A stretch of DNA of 64,000 bases from Oscillibacter valericigenes (GTDB lineage: Bacteria; Bacillota; Clostridia; Oscillospirales; Oscillospiraceae). The notes beneath the pieces are model-generated. The model was not told the DNA's origin. It saw only the letters and a list, made by a program, of their open reading frames with translations, and searched no databases. Where the stretch lies: NCBI RefSeq assembly GCF_021531315.1, contig NZ_JAFBIQ010000009.1:22411-86410 (forward strand). The letters are read 5' to 3'. Each line of letters begins with the position of its first letter. The stretch's first letter is position 1. The translations under genes and the position numbers were made by a program. Below are positions 15,648-23,397 of this stretch, in pieces.

Positions 15648-15851
15648 TCAAAATTTGCCGGAGGCGTTGACTGCGCAGCCTGTCTTATGTAAAATAGGGC
15701 TGACAGTCCGCTTCGGCGGTCGGTTTGTATAGGGACGCTCACACTGCTTGGTCGGCTGGTGGGCGTCTCTTTCTGTTGTGCGGCAGTCCTCGCAGACCTC
15801 GCCGGGGTCGAGGTTGGCACCGCAGTGAGGGCAGGTTCGATAGTATGCCAT
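15648..15851 (-). CDS. Small zinc-ribbon protein
   Basis: The 67-residue basic protein begins AYYRTCPHCGANLDPGEVCEDC, a rubredoxin-like zinc ribbon with four cysteines in 17 residues, then a Thr/Pro/Lys-rich tail. Phages of Firmicutes often carry such proteins before replication genes. It begins five bases after the upstream gene ends. Confidence 0.6.
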   Translation of the reverse strand: MAYYRTCPHCGANLDPGEVCEDCRTTERDAHQPTKQCERPYTNRPPKRTVSPILHKTGCAVNASGKF

Positions 15852-15856
15852 CTGCG

Positions 15857-16090
15857 TCACCGTCCTTTCTGTCTGGGCTTGCGGTAGGTTGTTGCAACAG
15901 CGTTCAGCGGCTTTGCCGGGTGCGTGCAGCGGGCAAGCCATGCGTCGATGTGCTCCTGCCGGAAGAATACCTTGCCCCCAGGCCGCAACTGGATGTATGC
16001 CAGCCGCCCTGCGGCCCGTGCCTCGTCGATGACCGACAACGCACACGGAATTTGCTCGGCGAGCTGTTGGCGGGTAATCAGATCAGTCAC
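15857..16090 (-). CDS. Excisionase/AlpA-like HTH protein
   Basis: The 77-residue protein has a winged-helix HTH: LITRQQLAEQIPCALSVIDEA, then GRLAYIQLRPGGKVFFRQEH, then IDAWLARC, the layout of AlpA/Xis-type proteins. GTG at 16090 has GGAGG 9 bases upstream; a GTG at 16096 is only three bases from it. It overlaps the upstream HTH gene. In Gram-positive satellites an AlpA/Xis gene occupies exactly this position next to the divergent switch, so an excision or activation role is likely but unproven. Confidence 0.7.
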   Translation of the reverse strand: MTDLITRQQLAEQIPCALSVIDEARAAGRLAYIQLRPGGKVFFRQEHIDAWLARCTHPAKPLNAVATTYRKPRQKGR

Positions 16091-16289
16091 TATCACACAC
16101 CTCCACCAGTTCCGTCACATCAATGCCCAGCGCGCGAGCAATGCGGCCAGCCGTTTTCGGACTTACGCCACGACCTGAAATTGCATTGTTGAGCGTTGGA
16201 CGCGGCATTTCTGCTGCTTTCCGAAGGTCATCTGCGTTCATACATGCCCGCGCCATTGCAATTTCGAGTTTCTGTCTTTGAATCTTCAA
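16083..16289 (-). CDS. Cro-like HTH regulator
   Basis: The 68-residue Cro/CI-type protein contains AMARACMNADDLRKAAEMPR and LNNAISGRGVSPKTAGRIARAL. Start TTG at 16289 has GAGGTG six bases upstream; GTG at 16298 overlaps the ribosome binding site. It is the first leftward gene, facing the repressor at 16447 across three operators, the place of Cro in a lambda-like switch. Confidence 0.75.
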   Translation of the reverse strand: MKIQRQKLEIAMARACMNADDLRKAAEMPRPTLNNAISGRGVSPKTAGRIARALGIDVTELVEVCDSD

Positions 16290-16311
16290 TCTACTCACCT
16301 CTTCAATTAAA

Positions 16312-16388
16312 CATTTGAACTAATGCCCGTTCACATAATACAACATTCGTTCAAATGTGTCAAGGTATAATTTACATTTGTTTTAATG
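16312..16388. promoter_or_regulatory. Three-site operator of the main switch
   Basis: CATTTGAACTAATG (16312-16325), CATTCGTTCAAATG (16344-16357, the reverse orientation of CATTTGAACGAATG) and CATTTGTTTTAATG (16375-16388) share CATTTGnnnnAATG. Starts are 32 and 31 bases apart. The middle site exactly fills the spacer of the leftward promoter. Confidence 0.75.
16335..16363 (-). promoter_or_regulatory. Leftward (early) promoter
   Basis: On the minus strand TTGACA (16358-16363), 17 bases, TATTAT (16335-16340). The middle operator lies between the boxes, so repressor binding would block it. Confidence 0.8.
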
Positions 16389-16396
16389 CTTTTGCA

Positions 16397-16425
16397 TTGA
16401 CTTTGAATTGCCTATCGTGTATCAT
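16397..16425 (+). promoter_or_regulatory. Repressor promoter
   Basis: TTGACT (16397-16402), 17 bases, TATCAT (16420-16425). The third operator ends nine bases upstream of the -35 box. Confidence 0.65.
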
Positions 16426-16446
16426 AAAAAAGGGGTGATTTTCAGA

Positions 16447-17019
16447 ATGACCATTGGAAGTAAAATTAGGCAGATTCGATTAGAGCGCGGAATAAAGCAA
16501 AAGGATTTGGCCGCTTCGGCTGGTATACCTACAATTACGTTGCAGCAATATGAACGAGGCGTTACGAAACAACCGAAAATCGATCAAGTCAAAAAGATAG
16601 CTATAGCATTGGATGTTCCTGTTTCCGTCCTTCTGAATACAGCAGAGATTGAGAATAGAGTTCAGGAAGAAACCTTGGAGCTAATTGCAGAAAATTTAGG
16701 GACAACCCCGTCGGCTCTTAAAGGCGAAATTGAATCTGCGAAGCGTAAAAAAAGCCGCAAGATTCTTAGTCAAGAAGAAGTCAACCGACAAATTGCAGAA
16801 GCTGAGCAGGAGCACACAGCCTATTTGGAAAAGCTCTGCTTTGACCCGAGAATGCCGGACGAGGATTACCCCGCCAGAATCCGCTATGTCACCTCATTCA
16901 TTGAAAACAATTCAGACACACTAAAGCTCGCAATGCCTGGCACAAGTATGCTTCCGGATGACATTGAGGAAGCAAAAAAAATAAGAGCCGCCGGTGGAAC
17001 ACCGGACAGCTCAAAATGA
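16447..17019 (+). CDS. CI-like repressor with N-terminal HTH
   Basis: The 190-residue protein has an Xre HTH at residues 5-60 (IRQIRLERGIKQKDLAASAG, LQQYERGVTKQPKIDQVKKI). The C-terminal part is helical and charged, ending FIENNSDTLKLAMPGTSMLP. It has no LexA/CI serine-lysine autoprotease and no ImmA partner nearby, so release from repression may need an antirepressor, as in phage satellites. GGGGTGA precedes ATG 16447. AT-richer than the rest of the island. Confidence 0.78.
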   Translation: MTIGSKIRQIRLERGIKQKDLAASAGIPTITLQQYERGVTKQPKIDQVKKIAIALDVPVSVLLNTAEIENRVQEETLELIAENLGTTPSALKGEIESAKRKKSRKILSQEEVNRQIAEAEQEHTAYLEKLCFDPRMPDEDYPARIRYVTSFIENNSDTLKLAMPGTSMLPDDIEEAKKIRAAGGTPDSSK

Positions 17020-17023
17020 AAAT

Positions 17024-17052
17024 GCCGCTCCAGACTGATACTCTGGAGCGGC
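17024..17052 (+). terminator. Hairpin after the repressor gene
   Basis: GCCGCTCCAGA (17024-17034) pairs with TCTGGAGCGGC (17042-17052). There is no T-run, so termination may be weak and the rhuM-integrase pair partly read through. Confidence 0.4.
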
Positions 17053-17082
17053 GGAAAGCAATGCACAAGGGAAACACTCATA

Positions 17083-17121
17083 CACGGCTCGGAATCATTC
17101 TACCATTTCCTCCGAGCCGTG
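17083..17121 (+). promoter_or_regulatory. Leader hairpin before rhuM
   Basis: CACGGCTCGGA (17083-17093) pairs with TCCGAGCCGTG (17111-17121) around 17 bases; AAGGGAGG and the ATG follow directly. Confidence 0.45.
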
Positions 17122-17140
17122 ACAAGGGAGGATTGTTGAA

Positions 17141-18169
17141 ATGGATAATCAGTTTGAATTTTTGGTGTATCGCACAGCGGAAGAAGATATTTCAATCAAC
17201 GCTGTTGTCAAGGACGAAACCATTTGGCTCACGCAAAAAGCCATGGGCGAGTTGTTCGGCGTGGACAAATCCTCCATCAGCCGACATCTGAAGAACATCT
17301 TTGCGGAGGGTGAACTTCAGGAGGAAGTGGTTGTTGCAAAATTTGCAACAACCACTCCGCACGGTGCGATTGAAGGAAAAACGCAAACCAAGGACACACA
17401 GTTTTATAATCTGGATGCCATTATTTCTGTCGGCTATCGCGTCAACTCCCACCGCGCAACGCAGTTCCGTATCTGGGCCACCGGCGTTTTGAAGGAGTAC
17501 ATGACAAAGGGCTTTGCGTTGGACGATGATCGTCTCAAACAGGGAAAGACCGCTTTCGGAAAAGATTACTTCCGTGAGCTGCTTGAGCGCGTTCGCTCAA
17601 TCCGTGCCAGCGAGCGCCGCATCTGGCAGCAGATCACAGATATTTTCGCCGAGTGCAGCATCGACTATGACCGCAATTCCCAGATCACACATGATTTCTA
17701 CGCCATGGTGCAGAACAAATTTCACTATGCCATTGTCGGTCAGACTGCGGCCGAGATCGTCTACTCCCACGCTGACCGGAGCAAAGACAACATGGGGCTG
17801 ATGACATGGAAGCACGCGCCGGATGGACGCATTTTAAAGTCAGATGTCTCCGTCGCGAAAAACTATCTCGAGGAAAAACAGATCCGTCAGCTGGAGCGCG
17901 CCGTCACTGGCTATTTCGACTACATCGAAGACCTGATCGAGCGGGAAAACACCTTCACGATGGAGGAATTTGCCGCCAGCGTAAATGAGTTTCTGACCTT
18001 TCGCAGATATAAAATACTTCCGGACAAGGGGCGCATTCCCGCTCAGGCCGCAAAGAAGAAAGCGGAAACCGAATATGCCGAGTTCAACAAAACGCAGCGA
18101 ATCTCCTCCGACTTCGATAAGGAGGTCAAGCGGATGCTGGAAAGCGGTCAACAGGGAGAACTTGACTGA
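17141..18169 (+). CDS. RhuM family protein
   Basis: The 342-residue protein matches the RhuM family (named from a Salmonella pathogenicity-island gene): N-terminal NAVVKDETIWLTQKAMGELF and VDKSSISRHLKNIF, a winged-helix-like DNA-binding region, then IISVGYRVNSHRATQFRIWA, and a long helical C-domain. The biochemical role of RhuM is not established. AAGGGAGG sets the ATG. Its stop shares one base with the integrase ATG, so the two are co-translated; RhuM-integrase pairing suggests a role in element behaviour rather than virulence. Confidence 0.88.
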   Translation: MDNQFEFLVYRTAEEDISINAVVKDETIWLTQKAMGELFGVDKSSISRHLKNIFAEGELQEEVVVAKFATTTPHGAIEGKTQTKDTQFYNLDAIISVGYRVNSHRATQFRIWATGVLKEYMTKGFALDDDRLKQGKTAFGKDYFRELLERVRSIRASERRIWQQITDIFAECSIDYDRNSQITHDFYAMVQNKFHYAIVGQTAAEIVYSHADRSKDNMGLMTWKHAPDGRILKSDVSVAKNYLEEKQIRQLERAVTGYFDYIEDLIERENTFTMEEFAASVNEFLTFRRYKILPDKGRIPAQAAKKKAETEYAEFNKTQRISSDFDKEVKRMLESGQQGELD

Positions 18170-19395
18170 TGGGCCGCCCGAAAAAGCAAACGCCCCAGTA
18201 TAGCATCGATGTAATCAACGGCTATACCTATTACCGAACGCGAATTGTCGATGCGGATGGAAAGCGGGTTTCGCTCCGTGCGAAATCCCCCGAGGAGCTG
18301 GAGGCGAAGAAAGCCGAGGCTCTGCGGCAGATCGCGGAAGCAACCTTCCGGCTTGAAAATCCAACGGTTGCCGATTACTGCGAAAAGTGGCTGACAATGA
18401 AGACGGCCAACATTAGGGCAACGACCCTCGCGGATTACCGCTCCAAGGTGAAACAGCATATTATCAAGCCGCTGGGGGATAAGCTCATGGCAGATGTGAC
18501 GCCGGATGATATCAATCTGGCCATTCTCCCGGCATCGAAGCTGTCGCAGTCGGTCTATCAATCTGTTCAGATGCTCTACAAGCTGATTTTCGAGGCCGCG
18601 GTCAAAAGCCGCATCATCCAGGACAACCCTGCCGCAGATTTAAACCCCAAAGGTGGAAAACCACCGAAGGAAACGACAGCTTTGACAGACGAGCAGGTAA
18701 AAATCCTGCTGGATGCGATTCGCGGCCTGCCTCCCTATCCGTTTGTCATGATTGGTCTATATGCCGGCCTGCGCCGGGAGGAAACACTTGCTTTGAAATG
18801 GGACAGCATCGATCTTGACGGGAAGACGCCAACGATTAAGGTCTGCCGCGCATGGCATACCGAGCACAACCGCCCCGTCATATCAGATCAGCTAAAGACA
18901 AAGGCTGCACGCCGGAATATCCCCATACCGCCGCAGCTCGTCGAGTGCCTGAAAGAAGTCAAGTTGAAATCGACCTCCGAGTATGTTTTCGCCAGCAGCA
19001 TCGACGGAGGCCCGCTGTCCTACACGCAATTTGCACGCCTGTGGAAGTACGTCACGGTTCGCTCCACCAAGCCGCGCACCTATACCCGTTATCTTGAAAA
19101 CGGAGAGAAGCTGAAGCGCACCGTCACCCCTGTTTTGGGTCAGCGCGCCACCCATAACAATACAGTCATCTACAGCATGGATTTTCAAGTCAAGACTCAC
19201 CAGCTGCGCCGTACCTACATCACCAATTTGATTTATGCCAATGTGGACCCGAAGACGGTGCAGTATCTGGCTGGACATGAAAATATCAAGGAGACGCTTG
19301 ATATCTACGCAAAGGTCAAATATAATCGTCCCGAGGATATTGCGGCAACAATCAACAGCGCCTTTGCCCCGAAGCGGCAGGATGTCTCACCATAG
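18169..19395 (+). CDS. int: Tyrosine integrase of the rpsI island
   Basis: The 408-residue recombinase has an N-terminal arm-binding region (SIDVINGYTYYRTRIVDADG, typical of AP2-like/Int-N domains), a core-binding domain (about 64-150, TVADYCEKWLTMK) and a catalytic domain. The catalytic residues are visible: R202 (AGLRREE), K245, H344 and R347 (HQLRR), H370 (LAGHENI) and Y380. It integrates the island into rpsI by recombining att sites. It lies 98 bases from attR, and its arm domain presumably reads the GGGCTAA repeats. Confidence 0.95.
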   Translation: MGRPKKQTPQYSIDVINGYTYYRTRIVDADGKRVSLRAKSPEELEAKKAEALRQIAEATFRLENPTVADYCEKWLTMKTANIRATTLADYRSKVKQHIIKPLGDKLMADVTPDDINLAILPASKLSQSVYQSVQMLYKLIFEAAVKSRIIQDNPAADLNPKGGKPPKETTALTDEQVKILLDAIRGLPPYPFVMIGLYAGLRREETLALKWDSIDLDGKTPTIKVCRAWHTEHNRPVISDQLKTKAARRNIPIPPQLVECLKEVKLKSTSEYVFASSIDGGPLSYTQFARLWKYVTVRSTKPRTYTRYLENGEKLKRTVTPVLGQRATHNNTVIYSMDFQVKTHQLRRTYITNLIYANVDPKTVQYLAGHENIKETLDIYAKVKYNRPEDIAATINSAFAPKRQDVSP

Positions 19396-19411
19396 AAAAC
19401 TCTTCATAAAA

Positions 19412-19430
19412 GGGCTAAACAAAGGGCTAA
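19412..19430 (+). promoter_or_regulatory. Integrase arm-type sites, right pair
   Basis: GGGCTAA at 19412 and 19424, 12 bases apart and same orientation as the left cluster at 6041-6089. Confidence 0.6.
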
Positions 19431-19492
19431 ATATCAAGATAAATATGCATAGTCCTTGAAAACAAATGGTAATTCAACGAAGGAAAATCAGC

Positions 19493-19538
19493 AGTACGGT
19501 CTCAAAGCAGCTCGTCGTGCTCCCCAGTTCTCCAAGCG
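19493..19538 (+). repeat. attR of the rpsI island
   Basis: A second copy of the rpsI tail, still encoding the last residues of S9 and followed by TAA, but with no gene body in front. The 14-base core is at 19525-19538. Confidence 0.85.
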
Positions 19539-19552
19539 TTAAAATCCATGCA

Positions 19553-19588
19553 AAAATACCCGAAAGCAGTTGCTTTCGGGTATTTTCC
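19553..19588 (+). terminator. Probable original rpsI terminator
   Basis: AAAATACCCGAAAGCA pairs with TGCTTTCGGGTATTTT around two bases. It stands 12 bases after the tail copy, so before integration it would have ended the rplM-rpsI transcript. Confidence 0.85.
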
Positions 19589-19711
19589 TATATGTGCCAA
19601 AAGGAAAGCGCTGTTCAGGGTCGTCGGTGAGATCGTATTTCACACGAGGATGTAGTATAATTCACAAGGATACTTTGCGTCTCAGCTGTGCAGAAGGGCA
19701 GGAGAATGCTA

Positions 19712-20938
19712 ATGAATATGGGAAATAAGAAGCATCTGCGCGGAGCGGTGGCCTTTATTACGCTGATGGGGGTCGTCAGCCTGTTCTCAGATATGACGCA
19801 TGAGGGCGCGCGGAGCGTGCTCGGCGAATATCTGAACCTGGCGGGAGCGTCCGGCGCGACCATCGGCTTCGTCTCCGGTGTGGGGGAGCTGTGCGGCTAT
19901 TCGCTGCGGCTCCTCTCCGGCATCTTTGCCGACAGAACGAAAAAGTACTGGACGCTGGTCATCACGGGCTACGCACTGCAGGTGCTGGCGATCCCGGCGC
20001 TGGCGCTCATTCCCGAAAACGGCTGGCTCATCGCCTGCGGTCTTGTGATCTTGGAGCGTGTCGGCAAGGCCATTAAAAAGCCGGCGAAAAATACGCTTGT
20101 GAGCTTTGCCGCCAGCGAGATCGGAACAGGAAAGGGCTTTGCCTATCAGGAGTTTTTGGACCAGTTGGGCGCCTTTTTGGGCCCCGTCATCCTCTTTGTC
20201 ATCGCCGCCGTGAAGGGGAGCGGCGATCTCTTTTCCACCTACCGCCTCTGCTTTGCCGTCCTCGGCATTCCGGCGCTCATCACCATTGCGCTGGTGGTGC
20301 TTGCCAAGTTCCGATACCCGCACCCCGAGCTGTTTGAAAAAGAAACAGACGCATCGACGGCGTTTCACACGCAGAAGTCCTTTGTGCTGTATATGATCGC
20401 CATTTGCCTCTTCGCCTTCGGCTTTGCCGACTTTACTCTCATCACGCTCCACGCGGCAAAGATGCAGATGTTTCCCGCCTCGGCCCTGAGCCTGCTCTAC
20501 GCGGCGGCTATGGCGGTGGACGCCTTTGCGGCACTCTTTTTCGGCTGGCTCTTTGATAAGATCGGACTCAAGGCCCTGATGCTCTCCACCCTGTGCAGCG
20601 CGTTCTTTTCCTTCTTTGTTTTCCTTAGCGGGAGTGCCGCGCTCATGGGCGTCGGCATCGTTCTCTGGGGCATCGGCATGGGCGCGCAGGAGAGCATTAT
20701 GAAGGCCGCTGTCAGCAAGATCGTGCCCTCCGCCATGCGAAGCACGGGCTTCGGTATTTTTGAAACGGGCTTCGGTATCGCGTGGTTCCTCGGCAGCTGG
20801 CTGCTCGGCGCGCTTTATGACACAAGCCTTGTATGGCTTGTGATCGTTTCCGTTTCCGTGCAGCTCCTTGCCGTCGCCTTTTACGGTCTCTGCCTCCGAA
20901 AGCAGCGTGTCGAGCTTTCCTCCGAGGCGCACAGGTAA
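19712..20938 (+). CDS. MFS transporter
   Basis: The 408-residue protein has 12 hydrophobic segments in two sets of six. The first part, FITLMGVVSLFSDMTHEGAR, and the GIFADRTKKYW loop after segment 2 match the MFS group often annotated beside efflux or unknown-substrate permeases; the second half repeats the loop as GWLFDKIGLKA. The substrate cannot be told. Start 19712 has AGGAG 7 bases upstream; two further in-frame ATGs lie within 20 bases. It is the first host gene after the island. Confidence 0.82.
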   Translation: MNMGNKKHLRGAVAFITLMGVVSLFSDMTHEGARSVLGEYLNLAGASGATIGFVSGVGELCGYSLRLLSGIFADRTKKYWTLVITGYALQVLAIPALALIPENGWLIACGLVILERVGKAIKKPAKNTLVSFAASEIGTGKGFAYQEFLDQLGAFLGPVILFVIAAVKGSGDLFSTYRLCFAVLGIPALITIALVVLAKFRYPHPELFEKETDASTAFHTQKSFVLYMIAICLFAFGFADFTLITLHAAKMQMFPASALSLLYAAAMAVDAFAALFFGWLFDKIGLKALMLSTLCSAFFSFFVFLSGSAALMGVGIVLWGIGMGAQESIMKAAVSKIVPSAMRSTGFGIFETGFGIAWFLGSWLLGALYDTSLVWLVIVSVSVQLLAVAFYGLCLRKQRVELSSEAHR

Positions 20939-20948
20939 GGCGGAAAGG

Positions 20949-20983
20949 CGGGAGAGCTGGTGTGTCCATCAGCTCTCCCGCTT
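20949..20983. terminator. Terminator after the MFS gene
   Basis: GCGGGAGAGCTG pairs with CAGCTCTCCCGC. The T-run is short (CTTGG). Confidence 0.5.
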
Positions 20984-20997
20984 GGCATTCGTATTCA

Positions 20998-21197
20998 AAC
21001 TTTCTCCATTTCACGGGGATAGGCGCTCTGCCATACCATCTTGCCGGAGGCCGGCCCGTCCAGATGCTCCCGCAGATCGTTCTCGGAAGCCCTCCAGGCA
21101 GCCATGCTGATATTCGCCATCAGTGCGGACATCCAGCAGCGCCACGCTGCTGTCCCGGGGCAAGGCGGCGGCCTCATCCCAACGGCGGCCTTTCTAA
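20998..21197 (-). pseudogene. Rhodanese-domain remnant
   Basis: One frame reads ALPRDSSVALLDVRTDGEYQ followed by HGCLEGF, a clear rhodanese N-part (compare the LIDVRTPEEY motif). A neighbouring frame then continues NDLREHLDGPASGKMVWQSA, like the LREHLDELP...V-CQSG part. The join needs a frameshift, no start codon with ribosome binding site exists, and the active-site loop is altered. It is probably the end of a lost rhodanese or CoA-disulfide-reductase gene. Confidence 0.5.
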
Positions 21198-21220
21198 ATA
21201 TTGCCGCACAGCCGCCTCCC

Positions 21221-22249
21221 TTACCAGATGCCCATGACGCGCTGCATCAGCAGGCTGACGGCAGTGATGCCCGCCCAGCAGCATCCGCCCAGCAGCAGCG
21301 GCTTGCCGCCGCTTTTCACCAGCTTTACGATGTTGCTGTTCAGTCCGATGGCGGCCATGGCCATGACGATGAAAAACTTGCTCAGCTCCTTGAGCGGCTT
21401 GAATATCGCCGCGGGCACGCCGAGCGAGGTGCAGACGGTGGTGACTACCGACGCACAGATGAACCACAAAATGAACATGGGGAAGGCATTTTTCAGCCGG
21501 AAGCCGCCCTGTCCACCCCCGGCTTTCTTTGCCTGCACCAGCGAGAGCACCAGCGTGATGGGAATGATTGCCAGCGTGCGCGTGAGCTTGACGGTCACAG
21601 CCTTATCCAGCGTCTGGCTGCCCAGCGCCCACATACTGTCCCAGGTGGAGGCCGCCGCCGTGACGGAGGAGGTGTCGTTCACCGCCGTGCCGGCGAAGAT
21701 GCCGAAGGCCTCGCCGGAGGAAGTGTCAAAGCCGATTGCCTGCCCCAGCAGCGGGAAGAGCAGCGCCGCGAGCACATTGAAAAAGAAGATGACGGAGATG
21801 GCCTGCGCCACCTCCTCGTCGTCCGCGTGGATCACCGGCGCGGTGGCGGCGACGGCGCTTCCGCCGCAGATGGAGGAGCCCACGCCGATGAGCGTGCTGA
21901 TGTTGGCGTCGATGTGCAGCAGCTTATGCAGCGCGTAGGCCACCAGCAGTGAGGTGGCGATGGTGCAGACGATGATGGGCAGCGACTGCCTGCCGGTTTG
22001 CAGCACCACGCTCAGGTTCAGCCCGAAGCCAAGCAGCACCACAGCGGTCTGCAAAATTTTCTTGGAGGTAAACGCCACGCCCGGCTTGCAGGCCGCGCCC
22101 GGTGTCCAGATCAGGGCGACGACCATGCCGATAACGATGGAAAACACCGGGCCGCCGATCACCGGCACCATCTTGCCCAGCAGCCAGGAAGGAATGGCGA
22201 TGGCAAGGCATACGCCGATCCCCGGCAAAAGCTTCTGATAATTTCTCAT
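21221..22249 (-). CDS. YeiH/UPF0324 family putative sulfate exporter
   Basis: The 342-residue membrane protein has about ten helices and the family landmarks [40 protein letters not shown] and [20 protein letters not shown]. YeiH proteins are annotated as putative sulfate/thiosulfate exporters; direct proof is limited. GGAGG lies 8 bases before the ATG. It is preceded in the operon by the membrane gene at 22264 and followed by a rhodanese remnant, which fits a lost sulfur-handling locus. Confidence 0.88.
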   Translation of the reverse strand: MRNYQKLLPGIGVCLAIAIPSWLLGKMVPVIGGPVFSIVIGMVVALIWTPGAACKPGVAFTSKKILQTAVVLLGFGLNLSVVLQTGRQSLPIIVCTIATSLLVAYALHKLLHIDANISTLIGVGSSICGGSAVAATAPVIHADDEEVAQAISVIFFFNVLAALLFPLLGQAIGFDTSSGEAFGIFAGTAVNDTSSVTAAASTWDSMWALGSQTLDKAVTVKLTRTLAIIPITLVLSLVQAKKAGGGQGGFRLKNAFPMFILWFICASVVTTVCTSLGVPAAIFKPLKELSKFFIVMAMAAIGLNSNIVKLVKSGGKPLLLGGCCWAGITAVSLLMQRVMGIW

Positions 22250-22263
22250 TTTTTCATCCTCCC

Positions 22264-22695
22264 TTAGGCGCGCTCTTTTTTTGCGGCGACCGTCGCTTTG
22301 CCGAAGTGACAGCCAAACAGCAGCCCCGCCAGCAGCAGTGAGGCGCCGAGACCTGTGTAGAAAAACGCGATGAAGCGCTCAGGAGCCAGCCCGCTCGAGC
22401 GCAGAGCGATGCCGCCGCTCATCATCACCGCCATGATGGCGAAGGATTTGACATCGAAGAATTTGAGAAAGAAATGCAGTTCCTCCTCATAGGCGCTGAT
22501 CCTTGTCGTGTGCTTTTTCACGAGTCGCCCGAAGATGAAGAGCTGGAACACGGTAAAGACCAGCGCGGAGAGCAGATAATTCACCGCGCCGCGATAGTCG
22601 GGATAGGCTGTGAGCCCGATGCGAAGAATGTTGAAGCCCGCCGCGCTCCACACGAGGCAGGCGAGAAGCAGCAGAGTATTTCGTTTGACTTTCAT
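22264..22695 (-). CDS. Small membrane protein upstream of yeiH
   Basis: The 143-residue protein has four membrane helices: [20 protein letters not shown], a [19 protein letters not shown] segment, [14 protein letters not shown], and a C-terminal helix ending LFGCHFGKA. The soluble loop [20 protein letters not shown] lies between helices 2 and 3. I recognise no family function. It ends 14 bases before the yeiH start and is transcribed with it. Confidence 0.65.
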   Translation of the reverse strand: MKVKRNTLLLLACLVWSAAGFNILRIGLTAYPDYRGAVNYLLSALVFTVFQLFIFGRLVKKHTTRISAYEEELHFFLKFFDVKSFAIMAVMMSGGIALRSSGLAPERFIAFFYTGLGASLLLAGLLFGCHFGKATVAAKKERA

Positions 22696-23079
22696 GGTCT
22701 TTCTCCTTTTGGTAAACGCGATGGGAACGATGTTCATTGCCATTATACGAAAATTGTGTAGGCTGTCAAGAGGCGGGAGATCGGTTGGGCGCTTTCGGAC
22801 AAAAAAGCAGGAGAGCGCCGTGCCGCGGCCCCTCCTGGTCTTGCGTCATAATATGTAATTCTGTGCAAACCGATCGGCCTTTCCCATGACGCGCCAAAGA
22901 AGCGGACAGCATGGGCGCTCAAAGCCTCACAATATATTTATTATACACTACAAAGACCATCAGAGTCAATAAAAAGAGGGTCGGAATGCTTAAAATCAGA
23001 GGTTTGCACAGCAATACCTGCCGCCGATTCGTGCAGTCTGCGGATTGTTTTGCCGCGGAAATTCTGCTATTATTTAGGT

Positions 23080-23359
23080 ACAGAAAGAAAGGCGAGTTGG
23101 ATACACGGTGAAGCTCTCCCCTATTTCTGCGGCAGTTGGCATCCAAGGTTTCGTTCCAAGTTTCTCTCTCAAAATGCACCGTCATTCACGGGATACATCG
23201 CACAGCGATGTGTTTACATAGAGAGCAGTATCCAAAAGAGCAATCCCCGATGCCAAGACCCAAACGAAAGCAGAGGTACCAACCATGGCAGAACCCAAGA
23301 CCCACGCAGACTGACCCTTGACTGCTGAACACGGAAGCGGTCAAGGGTCAGTCTTTTTT
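23080..23359 (+). ncRNA. Candidate untranslated RNA between yeiH and alr regions
   Basis: A promoter-like TTGTTT-N17-TATTAT (23045-23073) and a strong terminator (23309-23359) bracket about 280 bases with no convincing gene. Internal ACATCGC/GCGATGT forms a small hairpin. No match to tmRNA, RNase P, SRP or 6S signatures was seen. The rest of 22696-23397 holds nothing I can name. Confidence 0.3.
23309..23359 (+). terminator. Strong terminator
   Basis: GACTGACCCTTGAC pairs with GTCAAGGGTCAGTC (with an inner GCT/AGC), followed by TTTTTT. Confidence 0.85.
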
Positions 23360-23397
23360 GCTATTGGAGCGGATACCGCTACATCTGCGCGCGTTTT

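Larger units (their letters stand above)
5930..19538. mobile_element. 13.6-kb integrative island in rpsI, phage-satellite-like
   Basis: The island is bounded by copies of the rpsI 3' end and carries a tyrosine integrase next to the right end and GGGCTAA arm-type sites near both ends. Gene layout: integrase, RhuM and repressor rightward; divergently a Cro-like HTH, an excisionase-like protein and a replisome-organizer-like protein. A second operon of small genes with its own HTH switch and an SLH surface protein fill the rest. No relaxase, type IV coupling protein, capsid, portal or terminase was seen. Size and layout resemble Gram-positive phage-inducible islands; this classification is inference. 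Confidence 0.8.

Noticed and set aside
19787..20932. 381-codon minus-strand frame
   Set aside because: Antisense to the MFS transporter, low-complexity charged composition.
23250..23314. 23-codon ORF starting MPRPKRKQRYQPW
   Set aside because: No ribosome binding site; lies within the candidate RNA just before its terminator.
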